64,000 nt of DNA from Brooklawnia cerclae (GTDB taxonomy: Bacteria; Actinomycetota; Actinomycetes; Propionibacteriales; Propionibacteriaceae). Every line of letters begins with the position of its first letter. Position 1 is the first letter of the stretch. Of the stretch, positions 8,124 to 16,369 are shown in pieces. The translations under genes were made by a program, and so were the position numbers. The stretch is taken from contig NZ_JAAMOZ010000001.1 of the NCBI RefSeq assembly GCF_011758645.1, positions 868,001 to 932,000 of the forward strand, in the 5' to 3' direction. The notes beneath the pieces were generated by a model. That model did no database searches, was not told the DNA's origin, and was given only the letters and a program-made list of their open reading frames with translations.

Positions 8124-9086
8124 TCATCTGCGCGCGTTGTAGAGGTTGCGCACTGCGTCGATCAGGACGGCGACGAAGATCATCAGGCCACCGGCCAGGG
8201 TGATGAGCGTCGACTCGATCCCGAGGATCGCCAGCCCCACCTGGATGACGGTGAGCAGCAGCGTGCCGGCCAGAACGCCGAGCATGCTGCCACGGCCGCC
8301 GGTGAGGCTCACACCACCGATCACCGCGGCGGCGATGACCTGCATCTCGTAGGTCGTGCCGAACGACGAGGTCACCGCGCCCATGTAGCCCGACAGCAGC
8401 CAGCCGGCGACGCCGGACAACAGGCCCGAGACCACGTAGGCCCAGATCTTCGTCCGCTCGACGTTGATACCCGCGATGTAGGCGCCCCGGTAGTTGCCGC
8501 CGACCGCGAACAACGCGCGGCCGAACCGCGTGCGCTCCCAGATGACGTGGAACGCGGCGAAGGCGACGATCAGGACGATGGGCAGCGCGGGGAACGCGCC
8601 GATCTTGCCCTGGCTGACGAACTTGTACGAGTCGGGGAGCTGCGAGATGGTCGTGCCGCCGGTGATGGCGAGCAGCCCACCCTGCAGCACCATGTTCATC
8701 GCCAGCGTGGTGATGAGCGCGTTGGCCTTCAGCTTCGTGACGATCAGCCCGTTGACGAGGCCGATCAGGGAACCCACGACGAGAATGAGCAGGATGGACA
8801 GCAGTACCGGCAGGCCGGACTTCATGGCCAGCACCCCGATGAGTGCGGAGAAGCCGGCCGTGCCGACCGTGGCCAGGTTGATGTCCCCCAGGAGGATGAT
8901 CATCGAGATGGCGATGGCCAGCAGCCCCAGCACAGTCGCCTGGACGAGGATGTTCGAGAGGATCCCGAACGAGTAGAAGGACGATCGGAACAACCCCATG
9001 ATCAGGATCGAGAGGACCAGCAGGATCCACACCGCCTGATTCATGCAGAAGTCGACGATCTTCCGGGCAGCAGATGTCGATTGCAT
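8124..9086 (-). CDS. Ribose-type ABC transporter permease
   Basis: This 320-residue hydrophobic protein of the RbsC/XylH/AraH permease family has roughly 8-10 membrane segments. It forms the channel of a sugar importer with the adjacent double ATPase and binding protein. The ATG at 9086 lies 4 bases after the ATPase stop and overlaps an AGGA ribosome site, so the two genes are co-translated. It is one permease gene rather than two, consistent with a homodimeric channel as in ribose systems. Two strong hairpins lie downstream. Confidence 0.92.
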   Translation of the reverse strand: MQSTSAARKIVDFCMNQAVWILLVLSILIMGLFRSSFYSFGILSNILVQATVLGLLAIAISMIILLGDINLATVGTAGFSALIGVLAMKSGLPVLLSILLILVVGSLIGLVNGLIVTKLKANALITTLAMNMVLQGGLLAITGGTTISQLPDSYKFVSQGKIGAFPALPIVLIVAFAAFHVIWERTRFGRALFAVGGNYRGAYIAGINVERTKIWAYVVSGLLSGVAGWLLSGYMGAVTSSFGTTYEMQVIAAAVIGGVSLTGGRGSMLGVLAGTLLLTVIQVGLAILGIESTLITLAGGLMIFVAVLIDAVRNLYNARR

Positions 9087-9090
9087 AGTC

Positions 9091-10599
9091 CTAAACAGCT
9101 TCCTTCTCGCGGTCCCTGATGGCCGTGAGCTCGTCGATGGTGATGTCCGTGTTGTCGAGCACCGTCACGATCCGGCCGTCGTCGAAGAACACGAGACGAT
9201 CGGCCACGCGCAGGAGTTCCTCGTAGTCGTTGGTGAGATAGATGGTGCTCATGCCGCGGTGCGTCAGGTCGAGGATCGTGGAGATGATCTCCTCGCGGCT
9301 CTTGATGTCGATGCCGACCGTGGGCTCGTCCAGGATGAGCAGCCGGGGGTCGGTGTTCAGGAGACGGCTCACGATGACCTTCTGCTGGTTGCCGCCCGAC
9401 AGACTGTCCATGCTGTCGTCGATCGAGTTGCACTTGATCTTCAGCGCCTGCCGGTACTGCTCCGACAGCGACCGCTGCAGGGCGAGGTTGACGAACCCGC
9501 CGAGTGCGCGCAGCTTGCCGGCGTGGCTGCTGATACCGATGTTCTCGTTGACGTCGAACGTGGGCATGATGCCCTCGCGCTGGCGGTCGTACGAGATGTA
9601 CGAGATGCCCTCCGCGATGGCTCGTTCGGGGCTTGGCAGCGCGACTTTCTGGCCGCCGGCGGTGATCGTCCCCGAGTCGAGTCTGGTGAGCCCGAAGAGT
9701 GCACGGCAGAACTCGCGCGCGCCGGAGCCCGGGAACCCCACCACCCCGAGGATCTCGCCCTTCCGGACGTCGATGGAGACCCCCTCGAGGTTGTCCCCGT
9801 GGAGGTCGGTGACCTTCAGGAACACACCGTCCGCGTCGGGGCCGCGATCGATTGCGCGGTGGGCGAGTTCGACCTCCTCGCCTGCCACCAGGCTGGCCAG
9901 GTGAGCCTCGGACACGTGGTCGGAGGTGTCCACGGGGAACATCCGCCCGTCACGCAGCACGGTGATCGCGTCCGACAGTTCCAGCACCTCGCCCAGGTAG
10001 TGGGAGATGAAGATGAACGCGGTGCCCCGTGCCTTCAACTCGCGGACGAACGTGAACAACTCGGCGCGCTCGCGGTTGGTCAGCGCGGTCGTGGGCTCGT
10101 CCAGGATGATGAGCTTCGCGCCGCTGTGCATCGCCCGGATGATGTTGAGCTTGCGGGCGTCGATGGAGCTGAGCTCGCGGACCAACGTCCTGGGGTCCAC
10201 GGCCAGACCGTAGGCGGCCAGTTCCTCGGCGGCCACGTCGTTGATCTGTTTCCAGTCGACGAGCCCGCCACGGGTGGGCAGGACGCCGGAGAAGATGTTC
10301 TCGGCCACGGAGAGGTCGGGGAACGAGTTCTCGTGCTGGGGGACGAGCCTGATCCCGAGCTCCTGGCGGGTGAAGATGTTGAGCGAGCGGATGTCGCGTC
10401 CCTCGAACAACACGTCGCCGGTGGTGGGCGGGTAGATGCCCGCGATGATGTTGACGAGGGTCGACTTGCCCGCGCCGTTGCGGCCGAGGAGGGAATGTAT
10501 CCCGCCCTCGCTGACCTCCAGGCTGACGTCGGAGAGGGCGGGAGTGGCGCCGAACACTTTCGATATGTTGTTGACCTGCAGTAATGGTGGCTTGTTCAC
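9091..10599 (-). CDS. Ribose-type ABC transporter, fused double ATPase
   Basis: This 502-residue protein has two ABC domains in tandem, as in RbsA, XylG and MglA. The first Walker A (GRNGAGKS) is at about 39-46. The second domain has the usual degenerate P-loop (GFPGSGAREF) but keeps a good signature (LSGGNQQKV) and Walker B (LLILDEPTVGID). The GTG start at 10599 is chosen from AAGGA about 9 bases upstream and agreement with family length. It energises import through the downstream permease. A large hairpin separates it from the binding-protein gene, probably to lower its expression. Confidence 0.93.
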   Translation of the reverse strand: MNKPPLLQVNNISKVFGATPALSDVSLEVSEGGIHSLLGRNGAGKSTLVNIIAGIYPPTTGDVLFEGRDIRSLNIFTRQELGIRLVPQHENSFPDLSVAENIFSGVLPTRGGLVDWKQINDVAAEELAAYGLAVDPRTLVRELSSIDARKLNIIRAMHSGAKLIILDEPTTALTNRERAELFTFVRELKARGTAFIFISHYLGEVLELSDAITVLRDGRMFPVDTSDHVSEAHLASLVAGEEVELAHRAIDRGPDADGVFLKVTDLHGDNLEGVSIDVRKGEILGVVGFPGSGAREFCRALFGLTRLDSGTITAGGQKVALPSPERAIAEGISYISYDRQREGIMPTFDVNENIGISSHAGKLRALGGFVNLALQRSLSEQYRQALKIKCNSIDDSMDSLSGGNQQKVIVSRLLNTDPRLLILDEPTVGIDIKSREEIISTILDLTHRGMSTIYLTNDYEELLRVADRLVFFDDGRIVTVLDNTDITIDELTAIRDREKEAV

Positions 10600-10615
10600 G
10601 GCTGGTTCCTTCGTT

Positions 10616-10676
10616 GGGTGCGGTGCCGCCGCATGATCCCGCCATGGGAGGCGGTTGGTGCGGCGGCACCGCACCC
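10616..10676 (-). terminator. 18-bp perfect hairpin between binding-protein and ATPase genes
   Basis: GGGTGCGGTGCCGCCGCA (10616-10633) pairs exactly with 10659-10676 across a 25-nt loop. It lies between the binding-protein stop and the ATPase start on the same strand. The likely role is partial termination or 3'-end protection, so that the binding protein is made in excess, as is common in ABC importer operons. Confidence 0.75.
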
Positions 10677-10694
10677 GATTGCGTCGAGGCCGGG

Positions 10695-11792
10695 CTACTT
10701 GGTCGCGTTGCCCCAGATGAGGGGGTTGTCGGCGTTGGACGCGTCCACGACCAGCGGGTCGAGCATGACGGTGGCGCCGGAGTCACCCGAGGTGAAGGTG
10801 ACCTCGGTGTTCAGGTATTCGCCCTCGGGAGTGAAGGTGCCCGATGTCGGGACCTCCTTGCCCTGCATCGGGTAGGCGTGCAGGATCTCGGTGGCGATGC
10901 CGCCGACGCCGAAGACGTCGATGACGACCTCAGCGTCCACATAGCCCTCCTGCACCAGGTCGAGGACATCGCCCAGGCCGTCGTGCGAGATGAAGAAGAC
11001 GTGGCCGTCCTCGCCGGTCTTGTACCACATGTCGTTCGTCTTGAGCGCCTCGACGGCACCGAGCGTCGCCGTGTCGGTAGGTGTGTTGACAAGGTCGATC
11101 GTCTTACCGGACGACTTGGCGTCCGCGATCACGTTGTTCAGCGCGCTGGTGGCGACGTCGGACTCGGGAGCGCCGAGCACCGAGATCAGCTCGATATCGG
11201 GGTACTGCTTGATGACGTTCTCGAATCCCTCCGAGCGTTCCTTGAAGACCTGCGAGACGACCTCGCCGTAGAGATTGACGACGACGCCCTTCGGCTCGCC
11301 GTACTTCTCGGTCAGGAGTTCGACGGCCTTGTTCCCGGCTTCCTCGCCCGACTTGATGCTGTCGAACAGCACCGCGACGTCGGCTTGCGCGTTGTTGGCC
11401 TTGTTGTCGATGACTGCGATCGGAATGTTGGCGTCGTTGGCGCGAGCCATCACGTCGGAGATGCTGTCGCTGTCGTAGGGATTGACCACGATGGCGGCGG
11501 GAACGATGTTTTGGATGAGGTTGTTCATCTGGTCGTTCTGCTTCGCGGCATCGGCCTCGGCGACCGCGACCTCGCCGGTGTAACCGAGCATCTCGGCCGC
11601 CTGGGTGACGCCGTCGGCCATGGCGACGTGGACGAGTTCGGTGGAGTTCTTGGTCGAGTACCAGATCTCGTTCGAACTCGAACCTCCCGAACCCGAGGAG
11701 CCGGTGTCAGCGTCTGTGCTGCCCGACCCACAGGCTGCCAGGGAAATGGCCACGAGCGTCGTGGTCACGATGGCGGTGAGTTTCTTGAGCAT
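10695..11792 (-). CDS. Sugar-binding lipoprotein of ribose-type ABC importer
   Basis: This 365-residue periplasmic-binding-protein-like (RbsB family) protein has a lipoprotein signal peptide; lipobox LAAC puts the lipid-modified cysteine at residue 21. It captures the sugar or polyol outside the membrane and delivers it to the adjacent permease. The ATG at 11792 is chosen because residues 1-20 then form a clean signal peptide and AAGAGA lies upstream. The cysteine is followed by a long Ser/Gly/Asp linker. Flanking hairpins on both sides suggest a stable, abundant transcript segment. Substrate is not determinable, though the SDR and FGGY kinase nearby point to a polyol or ketose. Confidence 0.93.
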   Translation of the reverse strand: MLKKLTAIVTTTLVAISLAACGSGSTDADTGSSGSGGSSSNEIWYSTKNSTELVHVAMADGVTQAAEMLGYTGEVAVAEADAAKQNDQMNNLIQNIVPAAIVVNPYDSDSISDVMARANDANIPIAVIDNKANNAQADVAVLFDSIKSGEEAGNKAVELLTEKYGEPKGVVVNLYGEVVSQVFKERSEGFENVIKQYPDIELISVLGAPESDVATSALNNVIADAKSSGKTIDLVNTPTDTATLGAVEALKTNDMWYKTGEDGHVFFISHDGLGDVLDLVQEGYVDAEVVIDVFGVGGIATEILHAYPMQGKEVPTSGTFTPEGEYLNTEVTFTSGDSGATVMLDPLVVDASNADNPLIWGNATK

Positions 11793-11835
11793 GCGAGTCT
11801 CTTCTTTCGGGTGTGATGTGGCGTGCTTTCCTGCA

Positions 11836-11865
11836 CGTCCCCTCGCCTTCGTTGGTGAGGGGACG
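11836..11865 (-). terminator. 9-bp hairpin between SDR and binding-protein genes
   Basis: CGTCCCCTC (11836-11844) pairs with GAGGGGACG (11857-11865). It lies in the 118-bp gap between the SDR stop and the binding-protein start. It may be a processing or stabilising hairpin rather than a full terminator. Confidence 0.5.
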
Positions 11866-11911
11866 AACGACATGGCTCACGCGGTCGCGTGCGCCGGTGA
11901 TGCGGGGGCCG

Positions 11912-12676
11912 CTAGACGACGGTGAAGCAGCCGTCGATGATGAGATCGGCGCCGGAGGTGTAGGTCGACGCGTCCGACAGCAGGTAGATGACGGCACCCG
12001 CGAGTTCCTCGGGGGCGCCCATCCGCTTGAAGGGGATCATGTCGGTCCAGATCTGGCGCCAGTCCTCACGGACGTTGCCGGTCATCTCGGTGTTGATGTA
12101 GCCAGGGCTGATCGAGTTGACCCGGATTCCCAGGGGAGCCCACTCGACGGCCAGCGACTTCGTCAGGTGTGCGACGCCCGCCTTCGAGGAGTTGTACGAC
12201 GCCTGCCCCTGCGGGATGTTGACGATCGTCGCCGACATGGACGCCGTGTTCACGATGTTGCCCTGCTTGCCGTTGGCCACCAGGTACCGCGCGAACGCCT
12301 GGGCGACGAAGAAGATGCCGTTCAGGTTGACGTCGACGACCCGGGTGAAATCGGTCGGCGTGCACTCCAACGCCGGCTTGTGCAGGCAGATCCCGGCATT
12401 GTTGAACAGCAGGTCCAGCGTCCCGAGTCGGCTCGCGGCCTCCTCGATGGTCCGGGCGACCTGCTCGGGATCCGTGACATCGCACACCAGGGCGATCGCA
12501 CGGACCTTGTGCTGCTCGGCGATCTCCGCGGCCACCTCCGTGGCATCGGCCATGTCGATGATGACGACGTCGGAGCCCTGACTGGCCAGCGCGTGAGCCA
12601 CGACCTTGCCGATTCCCTGACGCCCGCCGGTCACGATCGTGACCTTGCCGTCCAACGAGAAACGATCACTTTCCAC
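11912..12676 (-). CDS. SDR-family dehydrogenase, probably polyol dehydrogenase
   Basis: This 254-residue classical short-chain dehydrogenase/reductase has the nucleotide site TGGRQGIG at 16-23, NNAG at 92-95, and catalytic Ser146 and Tyr161-x3-Lys165. It is cytoplasmic and NAD(P)-dependent. The start is GTG at 12676, supported by GGAGG at 12686-12690 and by normal SDR length; an upstream ATG would add 24 unlikely residues. It is the first gene of the sugar-importer operon. With an FGGY kinase in the same locus it most likely oxidises an imported sugar alcohol to a ketose. The substrate is inferred, the fold is certain. Confidence 0.9.
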   Translation of the reverse strand: MESDRFSLDGKVTIVTGGRQGIGKVVAHALASQGSDVVIIDMADATEVAAEIAEQHKVRAIALVCDVTDPEQVARTIEEAASRLGTLDLLFNNAGICLHKPALECTPTDFTRVVDVNLNGIFFVAQAFARYLVANGKQGNIVNTASMSATIVNIPQGQASYNSSKAGVAHLTKSLAVEWAPLGIRVNSISPGYINTEMTGNVREDWRQIWTDMIPFKRMGAPEELAGAVIYLLSDASTYTSGADLIIDGCFTVV

Positions 12677-12756
12677 GGTTTCTGTCCTCCAAACCCTCGC
12701 ACCCTTGCGATCTCGAACCGGTCGCCTCGGTGCGGCCTCTGAGTTCAAGAAAGTGG

Positions 12757-12765
12757 TTTACTAAA
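12757..12765. promoter_or_regulatory. TTTA-N-TAAA palindrome, candidate ROK operator
   Basis: TTTACTAAA lies in an AT-rich patch (about 12750-12778) 81-89 bp upstream of the SDR start codon, in otherwise GC-rich DNA. Its AT-rich dyad form suits ROK-family repressors, and a ROK gene lies in the same locus. The leader could hold the operon promoter, although no clean -35/-10 pair is visible. Confidence 0.45.
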
Positions 12766-12917
12766 AGCATATAGATGAACTGGGGTGGGGTGTCAAGAGG
12801 GGATTTCGGGCAGATCGTGAAAGGGTGTGGCCGGGCGTCCAGCACAGGGGGCATACCCGACGCCGGCGGCACCGACCGGCGCCCCGGTGGACAGATGCCC
12901 GGTATCGGGCCGGACGA

Positions 12918-14786
12918 TCAGTGTGCGCCCGGACGTCGGCGATCGCGCGCGGCCAGTTCCTCGGCGTAGAGCTGATCGATCTCGTCGGCGAAATGCTCGA
13001 CGATCGTGGTGCGACGCGCCTTCTGGGAGGCACTCAGCTCACCGTCCGCGGTGGAGAACGGCCTGCTCGTGACGCGGAACGCACGCACCGACTCGGCGCG
13101 CGACACGAGTCGATTGGCCTGGTCGACGGCGTGTTGCAGTTCGGCGATCACCGCCGGATGACGGGCCGCCTCGCGCAGACCGGTGTCACCGATGCCCTGT
13201 GATTCCAGCCACGCGGGCACCATCTGCTCGTCCAGATCGATGAGCGCCGCCACGAAGGGCCGCCCGTTGCCGACGACGACAACCTCGGAGACGAGCGGAT
13301 CGGACCGGATCGAGTTCTCGAGCGGCGCCGGCTGGACGTTCTTTCCGCCGGCCGTGATGATCAGGTCCTTCTTGCGGCCGACGATCGTCAGATAGCCGTC
13401 CTCGTCCAGCCGCCCGAGGTCGCCCGTGCGGAACCACCCGTCGGCGGTCATGACCTCCGCGGTCGCCTCCGGGTCATTGAGGTAGCCGGCGAACACATTG
13501 GGGCCCTTGACGAGCACCTCGCCGTCGTCCGCGATCCTGATGCCGGTGGCCGGATAGGGCGCACCGACCGTCCCGATCTTGATCAGGCCCGGCAGCCCGA
13601 CGCAGGTCGGCGCAGCCACCTCGGTGAGCCCATAGCCCTCCATGACGATGATCCCGAGCCCGCGGAAGAAATGGCCCAGGCGAATGCCGAGCGGAGCGCT
13701 GCCGGAGATCGCATATCCGACGTGCCCACCCATGATCGCGGTGATCCGGTCGAGCACCAGTGCGCGTGCGACCCTGTGCCGGAGGCGCAGCCAGACAGAG
13801 GGACCCTCGGCGTCCAGCGACATGGAGTAGTCGACGGCGATGTCGGAGGCCCACCGGAAGATCGCGTGGCGCAGCCCGCCGCCCGCGGTGAGCTCGGCGC
13901 GGTTGTAGATCGTCTCGAAAACTCGTGGAACGGCCAGCAGCCAGGTCGGCCGGAACGCCTGCAGATCGTCCACGATGGTCTTCATGCTGGGCACGTAGCC
14001 GATGACACATTCGGCGTAGAGGCAAGCGATCACGATGTAGCGGGCGAAGGCGTGGGCCAGCGGTAGGAACAGCAGCAGCCGCTTGTCCTGCCCCTTGATC
14101 ATGATGGAGAAGTGGGGGTCGTCCACCCCGTGGATCATGTGCTCCGCCAGGTTGCCGTGGGTGAGGACGACACCCTTGGGTGTGCCGGTGGTGCCCGAGG
14201 TGTAGACGATCGTGGCCACCGTGGTCAGGTCACAGGCCTCCGACCGGGCACGGACCACCGAATCCTCGACGTGGTAGCCGCGCTCGGCCAGTTCGGCCAG
14301 CCCGCCGTCGTCGATGACCGCGATGCGCCGGAACGTGCCCGCGCCGAGCAGGGGACGAAGCAGCGCGGCCATCTCGTCGGTCTCCACGATCGCCAGGCTC
14401 ACTCCAGCGTCCTCGACGATTCGTTGGGCCTGGCCTGCCGACGAGGTCTCGTACACCGGGACGACCACCGCGCCCGCGGACAGCACGGCGAAGTCGGCGA
14501 CCGTCCACTCGTAGCGCGTGTGCCCCATGATCAGCACCCGGTCGCCGGGTTCGATTCCCGAAGCGACCAGCCCCTTGGCGGTCTTCGCCACGTCCTCGGC
14601 CAGTTGCCGGACGGTGACGGGCACGAAGGCCCCGTCGTCCTGTTTGATCTCGGCGAAGACACCGTCCGGATGTTCGGCGACCCTCCGACTGAGCAGGGCG
14701 GGCAGATTCAGATGAGGCGGGATCGTTGCTGTTGTCGGAGTCCAATGCTCGTGGATCGCGGGCTTGGGTCGGGCGGGATCACTCAC
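12918..14786 (-). CDS. Long-chain fatty acid-CoA ligase (AMP-forming)
   Basis: This 622-residue ANL-superfamily enzyme activates long-chain fatty acids to acyl-CoA through acyl-AMP. The phosphate-binding motif YTSGTTGTPKGV is near the middle of the N-terminal domain. The hinge region WFRTGDLG and the catalytic-lysine region (GRKKDLIITAGGKNVQP) follow in the C-terminal domain. The long form with the GGKNV motif matches the FAA1/FadD15 subgroup common in Actinobacteria. The GTG start at 14786 is supported by AAGGA six bases upstream. It is monocistronic; the 12777-12917 stretch downstream shows no gene. It probably feeds lipid synthesis or beta-oxidation. Confidence 0.93.
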   Translation of the reverse strand: MSDPARPKPAIHEHWTPTTATIPPHLNLPALLSRRVAEHPDGVFAEIKQDDGAFVPVTVRQLAEDVAKTAKGLVASGIEPGDRVLIMGHTRYEWTVADFAVLSAGAVVVPVYETSSAGQAQRIVEDAGVSLAIVETDEMAALLRPLLGAGTFRRIAVIDDGGLAELAERGYHVEDSVVRARSEACDLTTVATIVYTSGTTGTPKGVVLTHGNLAEHMIHGVDDPHFSIMIKGQDKRLLLFLPLAHAFARYIVIACLYAECVIGYVPSMKTIVDDLQAFRPTWLLAVPRVFETIYNRAELTAGGGLRHAIFRWASDIAVDYSMSLDAEGPSVWLRLRHRVARALVLDRITAIMGGHVGYAISGSAPLGIRLGHFFRGLGIIVMEGYGLTEVAAPTCVGLPGLIKIGTVGAPYPATGIRIADDGEVLVKGPNVFAGYLNDPEATAEVMTADGWFRTGDLGRLDEDGYLTIVGRKKDLIITAGGKNVQPAPLENSIRSDPLVSEVVVVGNGRPFVAALIDLDEQMVPAWLESQGIGDTGLREAARHPAVIAELQHAVDQANRLVSRAESVRAFRVTSRPFSTADGELSASQKARRTTIVEHFADEIDQLYAEELAARDRRRPGAH

Positions 14787-14862
14787 CGATGTTCCTTCCC
14801 AGTGGCACAGTTTTCGGTGACAAGTTTAGGTAGGGGCGGGCCGAGGGAGGACGTGGGCCGAT

Positions 14863-15449
14863 ATGACGCAGCTTCGCATCGCACCGGTGGGCCCGGACGA
14901 GTGGCAGGCCGTCGAACACGCGCTGGTCGGTGGGGGAGACGGGGCATCGTGCTGGTGCCAATGGTTCCGGCTTTCCAGCCGCGAGTGGGAGGCCACCAGC
15001 CGCGACCAGCGACGTGCTCTCTTCAAGGACGAGGTGGAGCGCGCGGACGTGGCCCCGGGGCTGGTCGCCTATGCCGACGACGAGGCGGTCGGGTGGTGCC
15101 GCGTCGGCCCGCGCGTCCACCAGCCTCGCCTGGCCCGCTCGCGGGTGGTGAAGGCAGGAGGAGCGCTGCCGACGGACGATCCCCAGGTGTGGGCGGTGAC
15201 GTGTTTCGTGGTGCGGCGGGAGCACCGGAGAACGGGCGTCGCACGCAGGCTCGCGGAGGAGGCCGTCGAGTTCGCCCGGATCCAGGGCGCGAGCCTCCTG
15301 GAGGCATACGCCATCGACACGGCCGTCAAGACGCGGGTGACGCCGAACGAGCTGTTCGTCGGAGCGTCTCGCTGTTCGAAGACGCGGGGTTCGCGGTGGT
15401 GGCGCGGCCAAGTTCTGGTCGTGTTGTGCTTGCGTACCGTTTTGGGTAG
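14863..15449 (+). pseudogene. GNAT acetyltransferase gene with a frameshift near its 3' end
   Basis: From ATG 14863 the frame gives a GNAT N-acetyltransferase with the acetyl-CoA loop RREHRRTGVARRLAEEA, ending sensibly at NELFVG. At about 15361-15368 the conserved ending jumps to another frame: from 15366 that frame reads VSLFEDAGFAVVARPSSGRV and stops at 15449, as intact homologues do. One base appears to be missing. Without correction the first frame runs on to 15651 through GC-rich repeats. Either the gene is decayed or the assembly has a 1-base error. The acetyl acceptor is unknown. CWCQWF near the N-terminus is typical of this actinobacterial GNAT subgroup. Confidence 0.75.
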
Positions 15450-15479
15450 CCCCGGGGCTGCGAGGGTCGCGTTCTGTCG

Positions 15480-15508
15480 GGTGGCTCGGGTGGCTCGGGT
15501 GGCTCGGG
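15480..15508 (+). repeat. Short tandem repeat, 10-bp unit
   Basis: About three copies of GGTGGCTCGG stand in the gene-free stretch 15450-15778, just after the frameshifted GNAT gene. Nothing else in that stretch is coding. It also holds the G-rich motif at 15680-15712 and the ribosome site of the next gene. Confidence 0.7.
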
Positions 15509-15679
15509 CAGGGTCGTGCTTCAGGTGGGCCGCGTGGTCGGGCAGAACCGTTGTGTTCACCAGCCTCCGGTCGGGCTCCGCCTTTTCACGCGGGTGGCGT
15601 GTGCTCCCGCGGGTGATGTACGGCCTGCGGGAAGCGCTGGGGCCCGCGTGAGGTCAGACGGGCCGCGGGAAGGCCGGGG

Positions 15680-15712
15680 TTGTCCACAGGTGGTGGGTGT
15701 GGGCGGGTGGGG
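15680..15712 (+). other. DnaA-box-like 9-mer next to a G-quadruplex-type motif
   Basis: TTGTCCACA (15680-15688) matches the actinobacterial DnaA box. It is followed at 15695-15712 by four G-runs with short loops (GGG tgt GGG c GGG t GGGG), a canonical G-quadruplex pattern on the coding strand, about 67 bp upstream of the lipoprotein gene. A single box is not an origin. A regulatory role is possible but unproven. Confidence 0.4.
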
Positions 15713-15778
15713 TGGTCTGGGGGTGTGGCAGGATCTGGCCATCGTTGTGGTTCTTCCACCCCCTGGGAGGTCTGTCTG

Positions 15779-16369
15779 ATGGGACGCTGTGTGGGCGGTC
15801 GTTGGGGTGTAGTGGCCGGTGTTGTTGTGGGTGTGGTGTGGGTTGCGGGATGTTCTGCGGGGCAGGCCGATCCGGTGGTGACACCCCTGGTATCGAGTTC
15901 GAGCACGTCCCCGACTGTCTCGCCGACTCCCTCGGTAGATGTGTCGGCGGACGCACTGTACGCGGAGGCCGAACAGGTCTACCTGCGATCACTGGAAGTA
16001 CAGAAGCGGTTCGAACTCCGTATGGACTATTCCGAATTTCCGCCAGAGTTGGAGGAGTTGTGGGCCGATCCCTATTTGGGGTGGGGACGCGCCTATTTTG
16101 AGGAAGCTAAAGCTCACGGCTGGCATTCCCCAGAGGGATCTTCATTTGAAGTGGTGTCTACTCAACTGCCTGGGGTATCCCGGGACGGCTCCGAGGTAGC
16201 TCTGCAGACATGCCGGGATGCCCGTGGTATCCCGATGCTCGATGCGGCGGGTAACGAGGTCGGTGAGGGATCGCTGGTCTATGAGACGTTGTTCTTCAAG
16301 CATGTCGACGGCCGGTTGAAGCTGTTCACAGGCACGACGGACCAGAGGGACTCATGCCCATTCGAGTAA
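15779..16369 (+). CDS. Secreted lipoprotein of unknown function
   Basis: This 196-residue predicted lipoprotein has a hydrophobic signal segment (about 9-23) ending in lipobox VAGC, with the lipidated cysteine at 25. A Ser/Thr/Pro-rich linker follows, then a globular domain with many aromatic and acidic residues (YSEFPPELEELW). ATG 15779 is chosen because GGGAGG lies at 15765-15770 and gives a proper signal peptide. The fold of the C-terminal domain is not recognised. The stop overlaps the next gene by 16 bases, so the pair is co-expressed and both products are exported. They may work together at the cell surface. Confidence 0.75.
   Translation: MGRCVGGRWGVVAGVVVGVVWVAGCSAGQADPVVTPLVSSSSTSPTVSPTPSVDVSADALYAEAEQVYLRSLEVQKRFELRMDYSEFPPELEELWADPYLGWGRAYFEEAKAHGWHSPEGSSFEVVSTQLPGVSRDGSEVALQTCRDARGIPMLDAAGNEVGEGSLVYETLFFKHVDGRLKLFTGTTDQRDSCPFE

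Noticed and set aside
15680-15688. Replication origin suggested by a DnaA-box-like site
   Set aside because: Only one box is present, with no dnaA/dnaN genes or AT-rich unwinding region nearby.
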